DNA of 56,844 nt from JBFHES01 sp041584015 (GCA_041584015.1 JBFHES010000002.1:1-56844), one strand, 5' to 3'; numbered from the stretch's first letter, positions 36,152-45,165 are shown. The notes: a model not told the origin generated them from the sequence alone. A program made the numbers and translations.

Positions 36152-37819
36152 TTAAAACACCTCTAGCTCCCCACCAGCTCCAAACCTTCCTTTACCTCTC
36201 GCTACACCGTCTTTAACTTCGATAATACAATCTACATCATGTGCATTCTCCTGTCCACCACGGAAATCACCTTCCTTGGTAGCATGAAAGATAAAGATAA
36301 AAGCGGTTTTAGGATTTACCTGGATCAGCTGATTGAGTTTTTCATTATCCACTTTTCCTTTAGAAACGGAGTCAATAAATACAAACTGAAACTCCTCAAG
36401 TTTTTCAGGTATAACCTCACTCATAAAAAGATTTGGATGTACTGCATTCAGACGTTCCAGCTTTTCTTTCATGGTATAACCATAACCTTCTTCAAGGGCA
36501 GCATAAAGCACCTTTCCATGGTTTTCTGCAAGGTGCTTGGCAAAATCGATACACATGGTACTCTTGCCTGATTTGGGCTTTCCATACACCATACACGAAA
36601 ACCCAATGGATGGATCACCGATCAAATCTTTATATTTTCCATTCAAGCCAATGGTTTCAAATTGCATTTCAGAAAGTTGAACGGAGGAGATTACATCGGG
36701 CAATCCCTTTAAACCTGATTCTGTTTTATCTTTTTTTTTTGAGACTAAATCATTGCTCTCAACCATTCCCGTCAAACCATTCAATTCGGCTGTTGTGATT
36801 TCAGGAGTTTTGGTGCTTCCATTCACATAGTGCATCAATGAATTATAAACTGCATCAATTTTCTTCTTGTATGGATCATCCTTTGTTAATTTCATTTTCT
36901 CGGCAGCAGTTTTCATCTGATCAGCCAGACGTTTCGCTTTAACCTTTACATCCGTTTTACCATGTAATGAAATAAACCGTTTGATATAAGAAATAGATAG
37001 CATTGGTTTCTCACTGTCAGCAATTATGCTGTATTTATCCAGCGTTTTGGAATCAATATCTACTTTGATTTGCTCCGGCTTTTTATTATAGAGCTTTACC
37101 AGTTGTTCTTGAATATGAATGATTTCTTTGGCATATTTGGAGCTTTTACGAATACGTTTCTCGGTAATCGCTCTTTGCAAAGCATTAAGGAATAATAAGA
37201 TTTGATGCTTGGTTTTAATCTTCCCATTGAGAAGTACAAATCGTTTAATAAAACGGATCTCATCTGAGGTGCGTTCCACTTGATTAGCTTTTAATGGTTC
37301 TTTCTTAGGACTTGCCTTTCTTACCGGTTGTTTGGGATTTGCATTGGTTTTCTTTTTTACTGGCTTTGATTCAAGCATATCCATTGAAAGGTCAAAATGT
37401 TTGAGCACTTCAAATACTTTTTTCTCAGGAACACGACTACCATGAATTATAACCAATTCATTTAAAGCATCCTTTGCATCCAATACATTCTCAGCTGCTT
37501 TATTGGCAAGCTGGATTACCTTTATATCTGTAAAGAATCTCTGCGCCTGCCTGGAGGCATTAGATTTTGTAGTCTTCTTTTTTTTGCTTGTTGCTTTTGG
37601 TTTTACTTTATCCTTTGCCGGCACTTTTTTTTGTATTAGGAACTGATTCAGTTTTTTGAAATAAATATCCAGGAATTCCTTGTCATCATCCAAGTATTCC
37701 CAGGTTGTGTAATCCTTGCTCCCAAATTCAATGGTGTCAAAACCTTCTTTAAGTGCCTCCGGTAGTGATTTGTAATCAATATTTTTTACCTCCTTGAAAT
37801 AATTGCTCTTTGTAATCAT
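36152..37819 (-). CDS. RecA-like ATPase with helical basic N-terminal region
   Basis: This 555-residue protein has a C-terminal RecA/RadA-like ATPase (residues 400-555). Walker A is VYGKPKSGKSTMCIDF (about 415), VLYAALEEGYGYTMKEKLER follows, Walker B is FVFIDSV, and IFIFHATKEGDFRGGQENAH near the end resembles the L2/sensor region of RadA. The first 400 residues are Lys-rich and helical. They include two copies of one unit (FIKRFVLLNGK and YIKRFISLHGK, each followed by about 55 residues). It is the last gene of the virus-like operon, 19 bp after the helicase gene. Possible roles are replication or genome handling; a packaging ATPase is not excluded but is not favoured by the motif set. Confidence 0.7.
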   Translation of the reverse strand: MITKSNYFKEVKNIDYKSLPEALKEGFDTIEFGSKDYTTWEYLDDDKEFLDIYFKKLNQFLIQKKVPAKDKVKPKATSKKKKTTKSNASRQAQRFFTDIKVIQLANKAAENVLDAKDALNELVIIHGSRVPEKKVFEVLKHFDLSMDMLESKPVKKKTNANPKQPVRKASPKKEPLKANQVERTSDEIRFIKRFVLLNGKIKTKHQILLFLNALQRAITEKRIRKSSKYAKEIIHIQEQLVKLYNKKPEQIKVDIDSKTLDKYSIIADSEKPMLSISYIKRFISLHGKTDVKVKAKRLADQMKTAAEKMKLTKDDPYKKKIDAVYNSLMHYVNGSTKTPEITTAELNGLTGMVESNDLVSKKKDKTESGLKGLPDVISSVQLSEMQFETIGLNGKYKDLIGDPSIGFSCMVYGKPKSGKSTMCIDFAKHLAENHGKVLYAALEEGYGYTMKEKLERLNAVHPNLFMSEVIPEKLEEFQFVFIDSVSKGKVDNEKLNQLIQVNPKTAFIFIFHATKEGDFRGGQENAHDVDCIIEVKDGVARGKGRFGAGGELEVF

Positions 37820-37838
37820 AGTATGAATGGTCTTTTGC

Positions 37839-40800
37839 TTAGTTTAGTAATAGAAGTTTTGCCTTTGCTCTTTTTCGTTGGAGTTTTAACCGGAATTCAA
37901 AGTCACCTTGTTTTTTGGCAGGCAGGCTTTTTGTTTTTTTTGGCTTCAGTCCAGTTTCCGGAATCTCGCAGATCTGTGGATCAACATCAGTAAATTTGTA
38001 ATCAAGCAGGTAATTTAGGTTCTCAAATTCCTTCACCCGGTCGGCAATGGATTTACCTTGTACAGCCATCTTATTTTTCTTCTCTTTGATTTCCGCAATT
38101 ACCTCCTGACGGTATTCTGTAGACTTAATCCTGATCGATTCTTCCTGTGCTTTTTCCATGTCTTTTTTAAAGTTGGCAATGATCTCATAAATATTATCAT
38201 GGATGGAATAACCATTCGCACCTAAAACGGATTTCTCCGCTTTTTTAATCTTGGCCAGATACTCTTTGAAATATTCCATGCGCCAATGATCAAAGTAATC
38301 CTTTCGTCCGGCAATTTTTCTAGCTGTCTGAAGAATAAACTTATCTTCCAACGGAACAGTTTCGAAGAACTTCTTCAGCTCTTCATAAAGTTCCAAATCT
38401 TTCTGGGTTTCTTTTCGAGCTTTCTCATTCAGTTCTTTTAGTTTTACTTTGGAATAAGGTGTTTTTACATAATCGTAATCTCCGATTATTTGCAACCACC
38501 GCTTGATATGATCGATTAAATCTTGTCGGTATTTTTGATAGCTGGCATAATCTCTATTGAATTCCTGAAGCACTTTGATGTTGTGCTCAACACCTTCTAC
38601 TTTTCGGGTTTGCATTTTAACCTGCTTCGAGATTTCCACTTTCGCTAATTCCTCCAGGTTGGTGATGAGTGCAAATTTCACTTCTTCCGGATCCAGGCTT
38701 TCCAAATCAAGTACATTGCCCCGGTCGCCTCTAAACCAAATGTCATTAATACGATTTGATTTTTCTTCCAGTTTTTGAAACACAAACACATCCATGGAGT
38801 CCTGTACTAGTGGCATCACTACTCTCACATAACCATATTCATTACCTTGTCTCCAAACTCTACCTTCTAGCTGTCTTAAGTCTGTTGGATTCCAATCGGG
38901 ATATGCATTGTAAACAACCGTTCCTTTCTTCTGAAGGTCAATCCCCTCTCGTATGGTTGCCGTTCCTATGATCACCTTACAAGTACCATCTAGAAATGCT
39001 TCTTTGATCTTTTCCTTCTTAATTGCAGAAATGGAACTATCAACTATTTCTACTTCATCTACTTTGAAGTTCTTACCTCCTGATCTAAAATCTACCTTTT
39101 GCTTATAGCCAACTTTTTTCTCAAGGTATTCCTTTAAGAAGTGGAAATACTGTTTTCCACGATTCATATAAATCACCTGTCCGGAAACAGTTTCATTTCG
39201 TTTTTCATGATAAGCTTTCACCGAAGCCACACATCCCATGATATAATTAATCTTTGGGCTCTCGTTTACATATTCCAGATAGTCTTCAGGTTGTTCCTCT
39301 TTTTCATACAGGAATGGACTCAATGCATTGTCCAGGGAATAGTTTAAGGAACGAAGCAAGTTGGCCATATCCAACTTTCCGGATGTAGATGACTTAGCCA
39401 TGTTTACAATTGCCTTTTGATTGATGGCTTGTCGGGCGGTTGGCTCCAGGTAAGTCAGAATCTGCTTGTTTGGTGGTAATCTTTTAACCTGTCCTTCCTT
39501 GGTTGTATTAACCTTTGGGAGGTTTACTTTGCAAGGGCGTTTTACCCCAGCTTCTTCTCCAGTTTTATAGTTGATGTTGTTATAAATAAGCTTCTGAAGG
39601 ATCAGTCGATTATTGAAAGATTTAACCACTTCCTTTTCTTCAATCTCATTTTTGTAATTGGCCACATACTCATAAGTGGGTAGTACAAACGTTTCAAAGA
39701 ACTCATTGATGTTGTATATGTTCATCTTCCGAAGATTATCATAGGCAACCAGTGAGAGCATGGAGTAGATTTCCAGAGCTGAGTTTGTAAAAGGAGTTGC
39801 AGTCAATAAACAGACGTTTTTGCCAACTTTTCTTTGAATGTAATTACAGAGGAAAAACGCTTTGATCCCAGTTTCTGAAACTTGTCCCTGGATGTTGAAA
39901 CGTTTGGTGTCTTTCTTTTCCTTCAGCTTCACTGAATCAAATACATTTTTACATCGATGCGCTTCATCGATCACGATGTAATCAAATCCCAGAGTCTCAA
40001 TATCGGCAATGGTGTTTTTGATCCCAACACCAATTTTCTCCCGATACTTTTGATATTGAATCTCCATATCACGAGCTGATTTGTTGCTACCGCTGTGCTC
40101 TTTGGAGAATTCACTTTGTCCAAGGATGTTTGCCAGCTCCACAAATAGTTCATCACTTACATCGTCACCAAAACCGATCTTCTTAAAACCTTCATAAGTC
40201 AGCATGGTAATTGACTTCGCCGGAACTGGTTTTTCAAAATCGATTTTTTCCTTTATCCCAGTTCCCAGGTTGTACCAATCATTAATTGTAATATCCGTTC
40301 CTGTAAGGATACCCTCTTTGATAATGTTCCCGTCTTTATCCTGTTTGCCTATGATTTCTTCTATCCACTTTGCGTAAGTCGGATTTGGAACGACAATAAT
40401 TGGACGGGCACATTTTCCAGAATACATGGAATTTGCCAGCTCAACAATTGCCGTCAATGTTTTACCAACACCTACATCGTAAGCGATGATTCCGCTTCCG
40501 GCCAGTTCCATAAAAGCAACGCCTTCCCGTTGTGCCGGACGTATCTCCAGATCAAATCCTTTGAACTTGGATGACACATCAAAACCAATGGGTATTTTAT
40601 GATGCTGTACATTGCTTTGTCCATTGAAAAGCCTGTTCCATTTGAAGTCAAGTTTCTGTTGATCCTCAAATGTCAGAGCTTCATGTAAGAATCGTTCAAA
40701 AAGCCGTTCCCCTTCATCACGGGCATTGCCTTTCAATTCAGCTTTTTGTGCTTTGGAAGATCCTCTTGGAGCATTTGCCCCCATCAAATAATAACGGATA

Positions 40801-41486
40801 ATATTCCATGCTGATGAATCGTTAAATTCATTTCGTTCCAAGGTGTACAACCAATCCTTAAATGCATCCTGAAGGTGTTTTTGCCTATCTAAGGTAATTC
40901 CTGTTTCTTCTTTCAGGTCTTCCACTTTGAAGTCTGTTGCGAAGCTTGAGATAGCTAATATTTTTGGTCGCTCTTTTGGATCAGGATTGGTAATGCTAAG
41001 TAATCTTGGTTTACTTTCTGTAATTACTTCCAAGTGTTTTTCATATACTTTTTCTCCATAGGTACTACCTAGGTACTCCCTATCTGACTCAAGTTGTAAT
41101 TCCCGGTCATACATATTCCCAAATGCATAAACAGGCAAAGGCAATAGTTGCCCGTCTAGGTAAAATAATACACCTGCTTTTACCAAACGTTTGAGTTCCT
41201 TTTCCTGATTTCCTTTGATGTAATAAACATCCCAACCGGACATAGGAATATGGTTCTGCCTGCGATACCATACCCAGGCCAAGATTTCATCCCTGCTGAT
41301 TCCAGCATTGTATTGCCTGACCACCTGCGAAAACGGAATGACATTACTGGCATACCCAAGTCCTTTCAAATTGCTTCTTTGAAGTAGGTTCTCCAGGGAT
41401 TGATTATTTGACTTGATTTGCTTTTTGAGGCAACTTGGTAACTGGCCAAGTCCTTCAATATTTTGGATGCCGTTTAAATAGCTCAT
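37839..41486 (-). CDS. SNF2-like helicase with basic C-terminal tag
   Basis: This 1215-residue superfamily 2 helicase has Walker A YDVGVGKTLTAIVELAN (about 338), DEAH box YIVIDEAHRCKN (about 507), motif III LLTATPFTN (about 559), and motifs V-VI GTATIREGIDLQKKG with LRQLEGRVWRQGNEYG (about 878). A long coiled region follows, and the protein ends in FRLKLQRKRAKAKLLLLN. Large helicases of this kind next to an adenine methyltransferase occur on plasmids and phages; P1 DarB, an injected anti-restriction protein, is the nearest described theme. It overlaps the 137-residue gene by 4 bp. Replication or DNA protection are both plausible. Confidence 0.85.
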   Translation of the reverse strand: MSYLNGIQNIEGLGQLPSCLKKQIKSNNQSLENLLQRSNLKGLGYASNVIPFSQVVRQYNAGISRDEILAWVWYRRQNHIPMSGWDVYYIKGNQEKELKRLVKAGVLFYLDGQLLPLPVYAFGNMYDRELQLESDREYLGSTYGEKVYEKHLEVITESKPRLLSITNPDPKERPKILAISSFATDFKVEDLKEETGITLDRQKHLQDAFKDWLYTLERNEFNDSSAWNIIRYYLMGANAPRGSSKAQKAELKGNARDEGERLFERFLHEALTFEDQQKLDFKWNRLFNGQSNVQHHKIPIGFDVSSKFKGFDLEIRPAQREGVAFMELAGSGIIAYDVGVGKTLTAIVELANSMYSGKCARPIIVVPNPTYAKWIEEIIGKQDKDGNIIKEGILTGTDITINDWYNLGTGIKEKIDFEKPVPAKSITMLTYEGFKKIGFGDDVSDELFVELANILGQSEFSKEHSGSNKSARDMEIQYQKYREKIGVGIKNTIADIETLGFDYIVIDEAHRCKNVFDSVKLKEKKDTKRFNIQGQVSETGIKAFFLCNYIQRKVGKNVCLLTATPFTNSALEIYSMLSLVAYDNLRKMNIYNINEFFETFVLPTYEYVANYKNEIEEKEVVKSFNNRLILQKLIYNNINYKTGEEAGVKRPCKVNLPKVNTTKEGQVKRLPPNKQILTYLEPTARQAINQKAIVNMAKSSTSGKLDMANLLRSLNYSLDNALSPFLYEKEEQPEDYLEYVNESPKINYIMGCVASVKAYHEKRNETVSGQVIYMNRGKQYFHFLKEYLEKKVGYKQKVDFRSGGKNFKVDEVEIVDSSISAIKKEKIKEAFLDGTCKVIIGTATIREGIDLQKKGTVVYNAYPDWNPTDLRQLEGRVWRQGNEYGYVRVVMPLVQDSMDVFVFQKLEEKSNRINDIWFRGDRGNVLDLESLDPEEVKFALITNLEELAKVEISKQVKMQTRKVEGVEHNIKVLQEFNRDYASYQKYRQDLIDHIKRWLQIIGDYDYVKTPYSKVKLKELNEKARKETQKDLELYEELKKFFETVPLEDKFILQTARKIAGRKDYFDHWRMEYFKEYLAKIKKAEKSVLGANGYSIHDNIYEIIANFKKDMEKAQEESIRIKSTEYRQEVIAEIKEKKNKMAVQGKSIADRVKEFENLNYLLDYKFTDVDPQICEIPETGLKPKKTKSLPAKKQGDFEFRLKLQRKRAKAKLLLLN

Positions 41487-41896
41487 AATTGCATGATTTT
41501 GAGTTTGGCTTTTGCTCTTTTTCTTTTTAGGGATAACTGAAACTGCATCCCTTTATCAATGCTGATTGCATTAATGATATCCTGCTTTGTCCCCTTGATG
41601 GTAATTGGAAACTCCCTTGATGTACTTACAATTTCTTTTCCTGCTACTTTCTCTAGATGCATGGCAAACCAGGTATTAAACCGGGTTTGTTCCTGAAAAC
41701 TCAAAGTCTCATTGGAAAAACTACGTTTTGATAGCATTTCTGTAATGAGTTTTTCTTCATCATATCCTTTAGGAAAAACACCATTGCGAAGTACTACCCG
41801 GGCATTGTTAATTCCATTACCATCAGCATCAACTTTTGTAATCAACTCTTCAATGACAGCAATCCGTGCACGGTAATATTTCGGTGTCTTTTGCAT
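41483..41896 (-). CDS. Unknown small protein sharing the helicase C-terminal tag
   Basis: This 137-residue protein is of no recognised family. Its N-terminal 90 residues are helical and charged. Its C-terminus, MQFQLSLKRKRAKAKLKIMQ, is strikingly like the C-terminus of the helicase encoded next (both have an alternating hydrophobic strand, then RKRAKAKL and a short aliphatic tail). The ATG falls directly after the stop of the RadC-like gene, and its own stop overlaps the helicase start by 4 bp. The shared tail suggests a common partner or destination, for example the virion (inference). Confidence 0.6.
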   Translation of the reverse strand: MQKTPKYYRARIAVIEELITKVDADGNGINNARVVLRNGVFPKGYDEEKLITEMLSKRSFSNETLSFQEQTRFNTWFAMHLEKVAGKEIVSTSREFPITIKGTKQDIINAISIDKGMQFQLSLKRKRAKAKLKIMQL

Positions 41897-42829
41897 TTAG
41901 AGTTCACTTTCAATCTGAGGAATGCTGGCTGAAGCTGTGATTCCATCAGAGATCATCATTTGGATGATCCTGTTTTCCATCCAGGAATATCCTTTATGGG
42001 ATTGAATGAGTTTATAGATTGCAGGGGTTAAATCTGAATTCTTATTCACTTTTTGGAGCTGCTGCAAAATTTCCTCACGAAGCCTTTTCTCCAGACTAAG
42101 CTTTTTATTTTGCTTTGTCGGGAGATTTCCAAGTCCTCCTTCATCTCCAAAGGAGTAATAGCCATTCTTTGCTGTCACAATGATATGATCCAGCATGTTC
42201 ACACCAACCGCCTTTGAGGCTTTCATAACCTGCTTGGTCAATCGTTTATCTGCTTCTGATGGTGTTTTACTACCACTAGGGTGATTGTGAGAAATAATGA
42301 ATGAGCGAGCCAGCGACTTTAATACAATACCCATTAACATTGGAATATCGGCTAGTGTACTGACTGGCGTTCCAACAGTATGTTTATAGTACCCAATGAT
42401 GTTTAGTTGGTTGTCAGTTAACAAGAGTACAAAGTGCTCCTGAAGACCAATGCTACGTCCATAAACTCGCTTTAGGAAATTGTAAACATCCTTACTCGTT
42501 TGCACCTTTTCAAAGGTTTTGCCCTTGTTATACCTGACTTTGATTTCAGGAATCTGTACTTCCTTTCTAAAATCCCCATAAAGCACAACCTCCGGTTTTG
42601 TTTGATAGCTTACAAGTCCAAGGTCTGTTCCCCAGTTGCTATTGGTCTTGGGATTACATGAAATTCGTTCAAGATAAGTTCTTGTATAAATCTTCAGGTT
42701 TGGAAAACTCAATTCATTTTTATGACTGTTCGCATCGGTTTTGTATTCCCATCCGGATAGTATCTTTTTGGTGTCCGTATTGAACACAAAGTATTTATAT
42801 GCTACTCGATCGTGTTTATTGTAAGCCAT
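41897..42829 (-). CDS. RadC-like JAMM/MPN domain protein
   Basis: This 310-residue protein has a central RadC/JAMM domain: QEHFVLLLTDNQLNIIGYY, then the metal motif SFIISHNHPSGSKTPSEAD (His-x-His ... Ser-x-x-Asp) and MLDHIIVTAKNGYYSFGDEG. RadC-like proteins are frequent on mobile elements and phages, where their role is unproven. The N-terminal 95 residues and the C-terminal 90 are not assigned. It overlaps the methyltransferase stop by one base, so they are translationally coupled in the same operon. Confidence 0.85.
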   Translation of the reverse strand: MAYNKHDRVAYKYFVFNTDTKKILSGWEYKTDANSHKNELSFPNLKIYTRTYLERISCNPKTNSNWGTDLGLVSYQTKPEVVLYGDFRKEVQIPEIKVRYNKGKTFEKVQTSKDVYNFLKRVYGRSIGLQEHFVLLLTDNQLNIIGYYKHTVGTPVSTLADIPMLMGIVLKSLARSFIISHNHPSGSKTPSEADKRLTKQVMKASKAVGVNMLDHIIVTAKNGYYSFGDEGGLGNLPTKQNKKLSLEKRLREEILQQLQKVNKNSDLTPAIYKLIQSHKGYSWMENRIIQMMISDGITASASIPQIESEL

Positions 42830-43605
42830 TAGATTTTTCGTTTTAGTACAATGATGTCAGTTGGAACTGAAGAGAATCGAAATACGGGAGGCAATCGGTA
42901 GGCTTCAACCAGATCAGCTAGCTTTCCGATTTCGGCTTTCTCTCTGTTATAACTAAATCCGTTTCTCAGGAAATTACTGGAGGTGATAAAAACCAATAAT
43001 CCACCAGGTTTTAAAAGTCGCATTCCGTAATACATGAACATGAGTTCAATCTGCTGCATTTTGGGACTTTTGAAAAAGGAGCTGTACTTGTTTTTGTATT
43101 TGCCGTATGGTGGATTGCCAATCACAAGAGAGAAAGGATAGTCCTCCAACCAGGTTGGGATATTTATTACCCCTGGTTTAATCCTTTCCCTGAAGCGTGG
43201 TGGATTTAAAAATGCGGTTTCAAAGTAGCCTGTATGAATGGTAGCTTCAGGATAGGTAATCTCACAAATCCTTGCTGTTAAGGGATTGATCTCAAAACCC
43301 GTCACTTTTGATTTATCTGGAAATGGTTTGATTAGTCTTCCGGTGGCAATAGCTGGTTCCAGAATTGATCCTCTGTCATAACCATATTTCACCGCCAGGT
43401 CATACATAAGCTCACATATGTAATCCGGAGTGTAGAACTCATAAAGCACTCCTTCACCCGTTGCACCTTTCGAACCTTGTCCTCCAGCTCCTTCATACTG
43501 TTGAATAAAATCAATATCAGCTTTTGAATAGACTTCTTGTTTTGAATCCTTATCCCGGATAAAGGTTTCTATTTCTTTGTTGAGCTGATACTGATTTTTC
43601 TTCAT
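42829..43605 (-). CDS. Adenine-specific DNA methyltransferase
   Basis: This 258-residue class I SAM-dependent N6-adenine methyltransferase has motif I SILEPAIATGRLIKPFP, an acidic motif II VTGFEINPLTARICE, and the catalytic motif IV VIGNPPYGKYKNKYSS (NPPY). There is no restriction or specificity subunit, so it is an orphan methyltransferase as often carried by viruses to protect their DNA. I take the ATG at 43605, which overlaps the preceding small gene's stop as TGATG. A GTG one codon upstream is the alternative. It is shorter than stand-alone TaqI-type enzymes and lacks an obvious target-recognition domain. Confidence 0.85.
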   Translation of the reverse strand: MKKNQYQLNKEIETFIRDKDSKQEVYSKADIDFIQQYEGAGGQGSKGATGEGVLYEFYTPDYICELMYDLAVKYGYDRGSILEPAIATGRLIKPFPDKSKVTGFEINPLTARICEITYPEATIHTGYFETAFLNPPRFRERIKPGVINIPTWLEDYPFSLVIGNPPYGKYKNKYSSFFKSPKMQQIELMFMYYGMRLLKPGGLLVFITSSNFLRNGFSYNREKAEIGKLADLVEAYRLPPVFRFSSVPTDIIVLKRKI

Positions 43606-43745
43606 CACTTATTTCTTCTTTTCCACTCTTTCCCTGCTTCCTTCACGCACTGTGTCCATTTTTTATTTGGACTTTTCCTACGGATTTGCTTTGCGATCTT
43701 CATGATCTCAGATCCTACTGTTCCTGCTTTTTTCTTTTTTGCCAT
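43605..43745 (-). CDS. Small basic protein, 46 residues
   Basis: This short ORF encodes MAKKKKAGTVGSEIMKIAKQ followed by a Lys/Arg-rich helix and ending in EWKRRNK. Its TGA overlaps the methyltransferase ATG (TGATG), strong evidence that it is translated. Small Lys-rich proteins with this composition occur on Bacteroidota phages and plasmids and may bind nucleic acid. Function is unknown. Upstream lies a heptanucleotide repeat array. Confidence 0.6.
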   Translation of the reverse strand: MAKKKKAGTVGSEIMKIAKQIRRKSPNKKWTQCVKEAGKEWKRRNK

Positions 43746-43746
43746 G

Positions 43747-43844
43747 ATACTTATGTTTGGTGTTTGATGCCCGGTGTTGGGTGTTAGGAGTTTTCGTTTC
43801 TTGATACTTTGTACTTGATACTTTGTACTTGATACTAACTACTA
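43747..43844. repeat. Degenerate heptanucleotide tandem array, 14 units
   Basis: Read on the minus strand from 43844 downward the sequence breaks into 7-mers without slippage: TAGTAGT, TAGTATC, AAGTACA, AAGTATC, AAGTACA, AAGTATC, AAGAAAC, GAAAACT, CCTAACA, CCCAACA, CCGGGCA, TCAAACA, CCAAACA, TAAGTAT. The first unit contains the amidase stop codon. Similar arrays lie at 45216-45250 and 50995-51036. Confidence 0.75.
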
Positions 43845-44312
43845 AAGCGCCAGCTTTCTTATGACGTCCATATCCACCAACTTTCCAGGGCACTCCGTTG
43901 CTGCTAGTTCTCTGTGTCCCCTGACAATTAAGTGACCTCCAAGTTTCTGTTTCAATTCCTTGATAAGCCTGATCAATGCATCCATTTGTTCCTTGCTTGG
44001 AGCATGGTTTGAAAGGTTACCGGACACGGAAATACCAATACTCGTTGTATTATGACCTTTGGTGTGATAACTGATCGTATCCAGCTCATTGGTCTGGTTT
44101 ACATTTCCGTCCTTTTCAATGACATAGTGATAACCGATCCCCGGCCAGCCCTGACCAATGTGCCATTTTGCGTAGTCAAAAGCTGTGAAACCATCCATTG
44201 CTGAATGATGAACTACAATCTGTTTGATTAGCTTGAGGTCACGTTTTCCATATTTCTTTCTATCACTCTTTGGTAAGAGATCGATGATATTTTTGATTTT
44301 AAGTGCTGTCAT
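43842..44312 (-). CDS. N-acetylmuramoyl-L-alanine amidase (endolysin)
   Basis: This 156-residue Amidase_2/PGRP-fold zinc hydrolase cleaves the peptide stem from peptidoglycan. Zinc ligand candidates are H35 or H36 in QIVVHHSAMDG, H133 in RGHREL and C141 in TECPGK. WPGIGYHYVIEKDGNVNQTN and SYHTKGHNTTSIGISVSGNL are the family's core strands. Size matches T7 lysozyme-type endolysins. A GGAGG sequence just upstream supports this ATG. With the holin-like and spanin-like genes immediately upstream it makes a lysis cassette. In-frame upstream codons could encode a membrane anchor but lack a usual start codon. Confidence 0.93.
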   Translation of the reverse strand: MTALKIKNIIDLLPKSDRKKYGKRDLKLIKQIVVHHSAMDGFTAFDYAKWHIGQGWPGIGYHYVIEKDGNVNQTNELDTISYHTKGHNTTSIGISVSGNLSNHAPSKEQMDALIRLIKELKQKLGGHLIVRGHRELAATECPGKLVDMDVIRKLAL

Positions 44313-44389
44313 AGTTCCTCCAATTGCTGCCAGTGATATTCCTGTTATGATCCACCAGAGCTTTTTATTTTGATTTGACTTTCGTTTGA

Positions 44390-44983
44390 TTACTTTGTGA
44401 TTTGAATGCTTTTAGAATACTGTATCGTAGAATTGGGGTTTTTACACTGGATCACCTGTTCGAGTTGTCTGGGTGAAAGAATCCACAGCCAGGGTTTTCG
44501 TCGCTTTCCACGATAGACAATCTGGATGATGCTATCTCTTGATGTAATATTCATTCGTATAGAATCATCCCTGATGTCTCCAACAACATCATAGAACATG
44601 TCATGATAGTTAAAGCTCTTCATCTGGATGGTATCTAAAACAATGCTATCCCTAAGTATGGTTTGGATTTCTTTTTCCTGATGAACGACTGTTTCAGAAT
44701 AATGATTGACCTGCTTTGGTGAGACTTTCAATGCTTTGATCTCAGATAGTATTTCTGGAAAAATGTGTTTGAGTTCTGAACTCTTCAATTCCATCACTTC
44801 CAGCTTTGCAACCAACTTATTATTCTCTCCTTTGTAGTATGACAATTCTTGTCCTGATGCTTTAAAAGCTTGCTCAATTCGGTTCTTTTCTTTTTTCAGG
44901 TTGAACAGTCTTTTCCCAAGGAAACTCGTAGAAATGGTCAACCCTATCAATACAATTGCGACAATATTTTGAATAGTCCTCAT
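44390..44983 (-). CDS. Spanin-like membrane-anchored coiled-coil protein
   Basis: This 197-residue protein has an N-terminal transmembrane helix (IVAIVLIGLTISTSFLGKRL), a coiled coil (residues 28-95), then a beta-rich C-terminal part (DDSIRMNITSRDSIIQIVYR). Proteins of this shape sit beside holins and endolysins in Bacteroides and flavobacterial phages. Inner-membrane spanin or lysis regulator is the best guess. It overlaps the holin-like gene by 4 bp and precedes the amidase by 77 bp. Confidence 0.6.
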   Translation of the reverse strand: MRTIQNIVAIVLIGLTISTSFLGKRLFNLKKEKNRIEQAFKASGQELSYYKGENNKLVAKLEVMELKSSELKHIFPEILSEIKALKVSPKQVNHYSETVVHQEKEIQTILRDSIVLDTIQMKSFNYHDMFYDVVGDIRDDSIRMNITSRDSIIQIVYRGKRRKPWLWILSPRQLEQVIQCKNPNSTIQYSKSIQITK

Positions 44984-45165
44984 GATTGCTGCTTATTACT
45001 AGGTCGTTTGGTTTCTCCCCAGATGTAGGTGGTAAGGATGGTCATCATTCCGGCAATGGCACTAATTCCAAGTGTTTCTAATCCTTTAAAAGTGGATGTG
45101 ATAGCAATAAATGCCAGTATGATCCCAGATGCTATGCTTAATTTCAATCTTGTCCTGTTATTCAT
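44980..45165 (-). CDS. Holin-like small membrane protein
   Basis: This 61-residue protein has two hydrophobic helices (LSIASGIILAFIAITSTF and ISAIAGMMTILTTYIWG) joined by a short loop, a basic N-terminus and a charged C-terminus: the class II holin layout. Holins form the membrane lesion that times lysis. Position directly before the spanin-like and amidase genes supports the role. Sequence alone cannot prove it. Confidence 0.7.
   Translation of the reverse strand: MNNRTRLKLSIASGIILAFIAITSTFKGLETLGISAIAGMMTILTTYIWGETKRPSNKQQS

Noticed and set aside
43708..43893. 61-residue minus-strand ORF overlapping the amidase end
   Set aside because: It is a by-product of the heptanucleotide repeats, which keep several frames open; the real small gene here is 43605-43745 in another frame.
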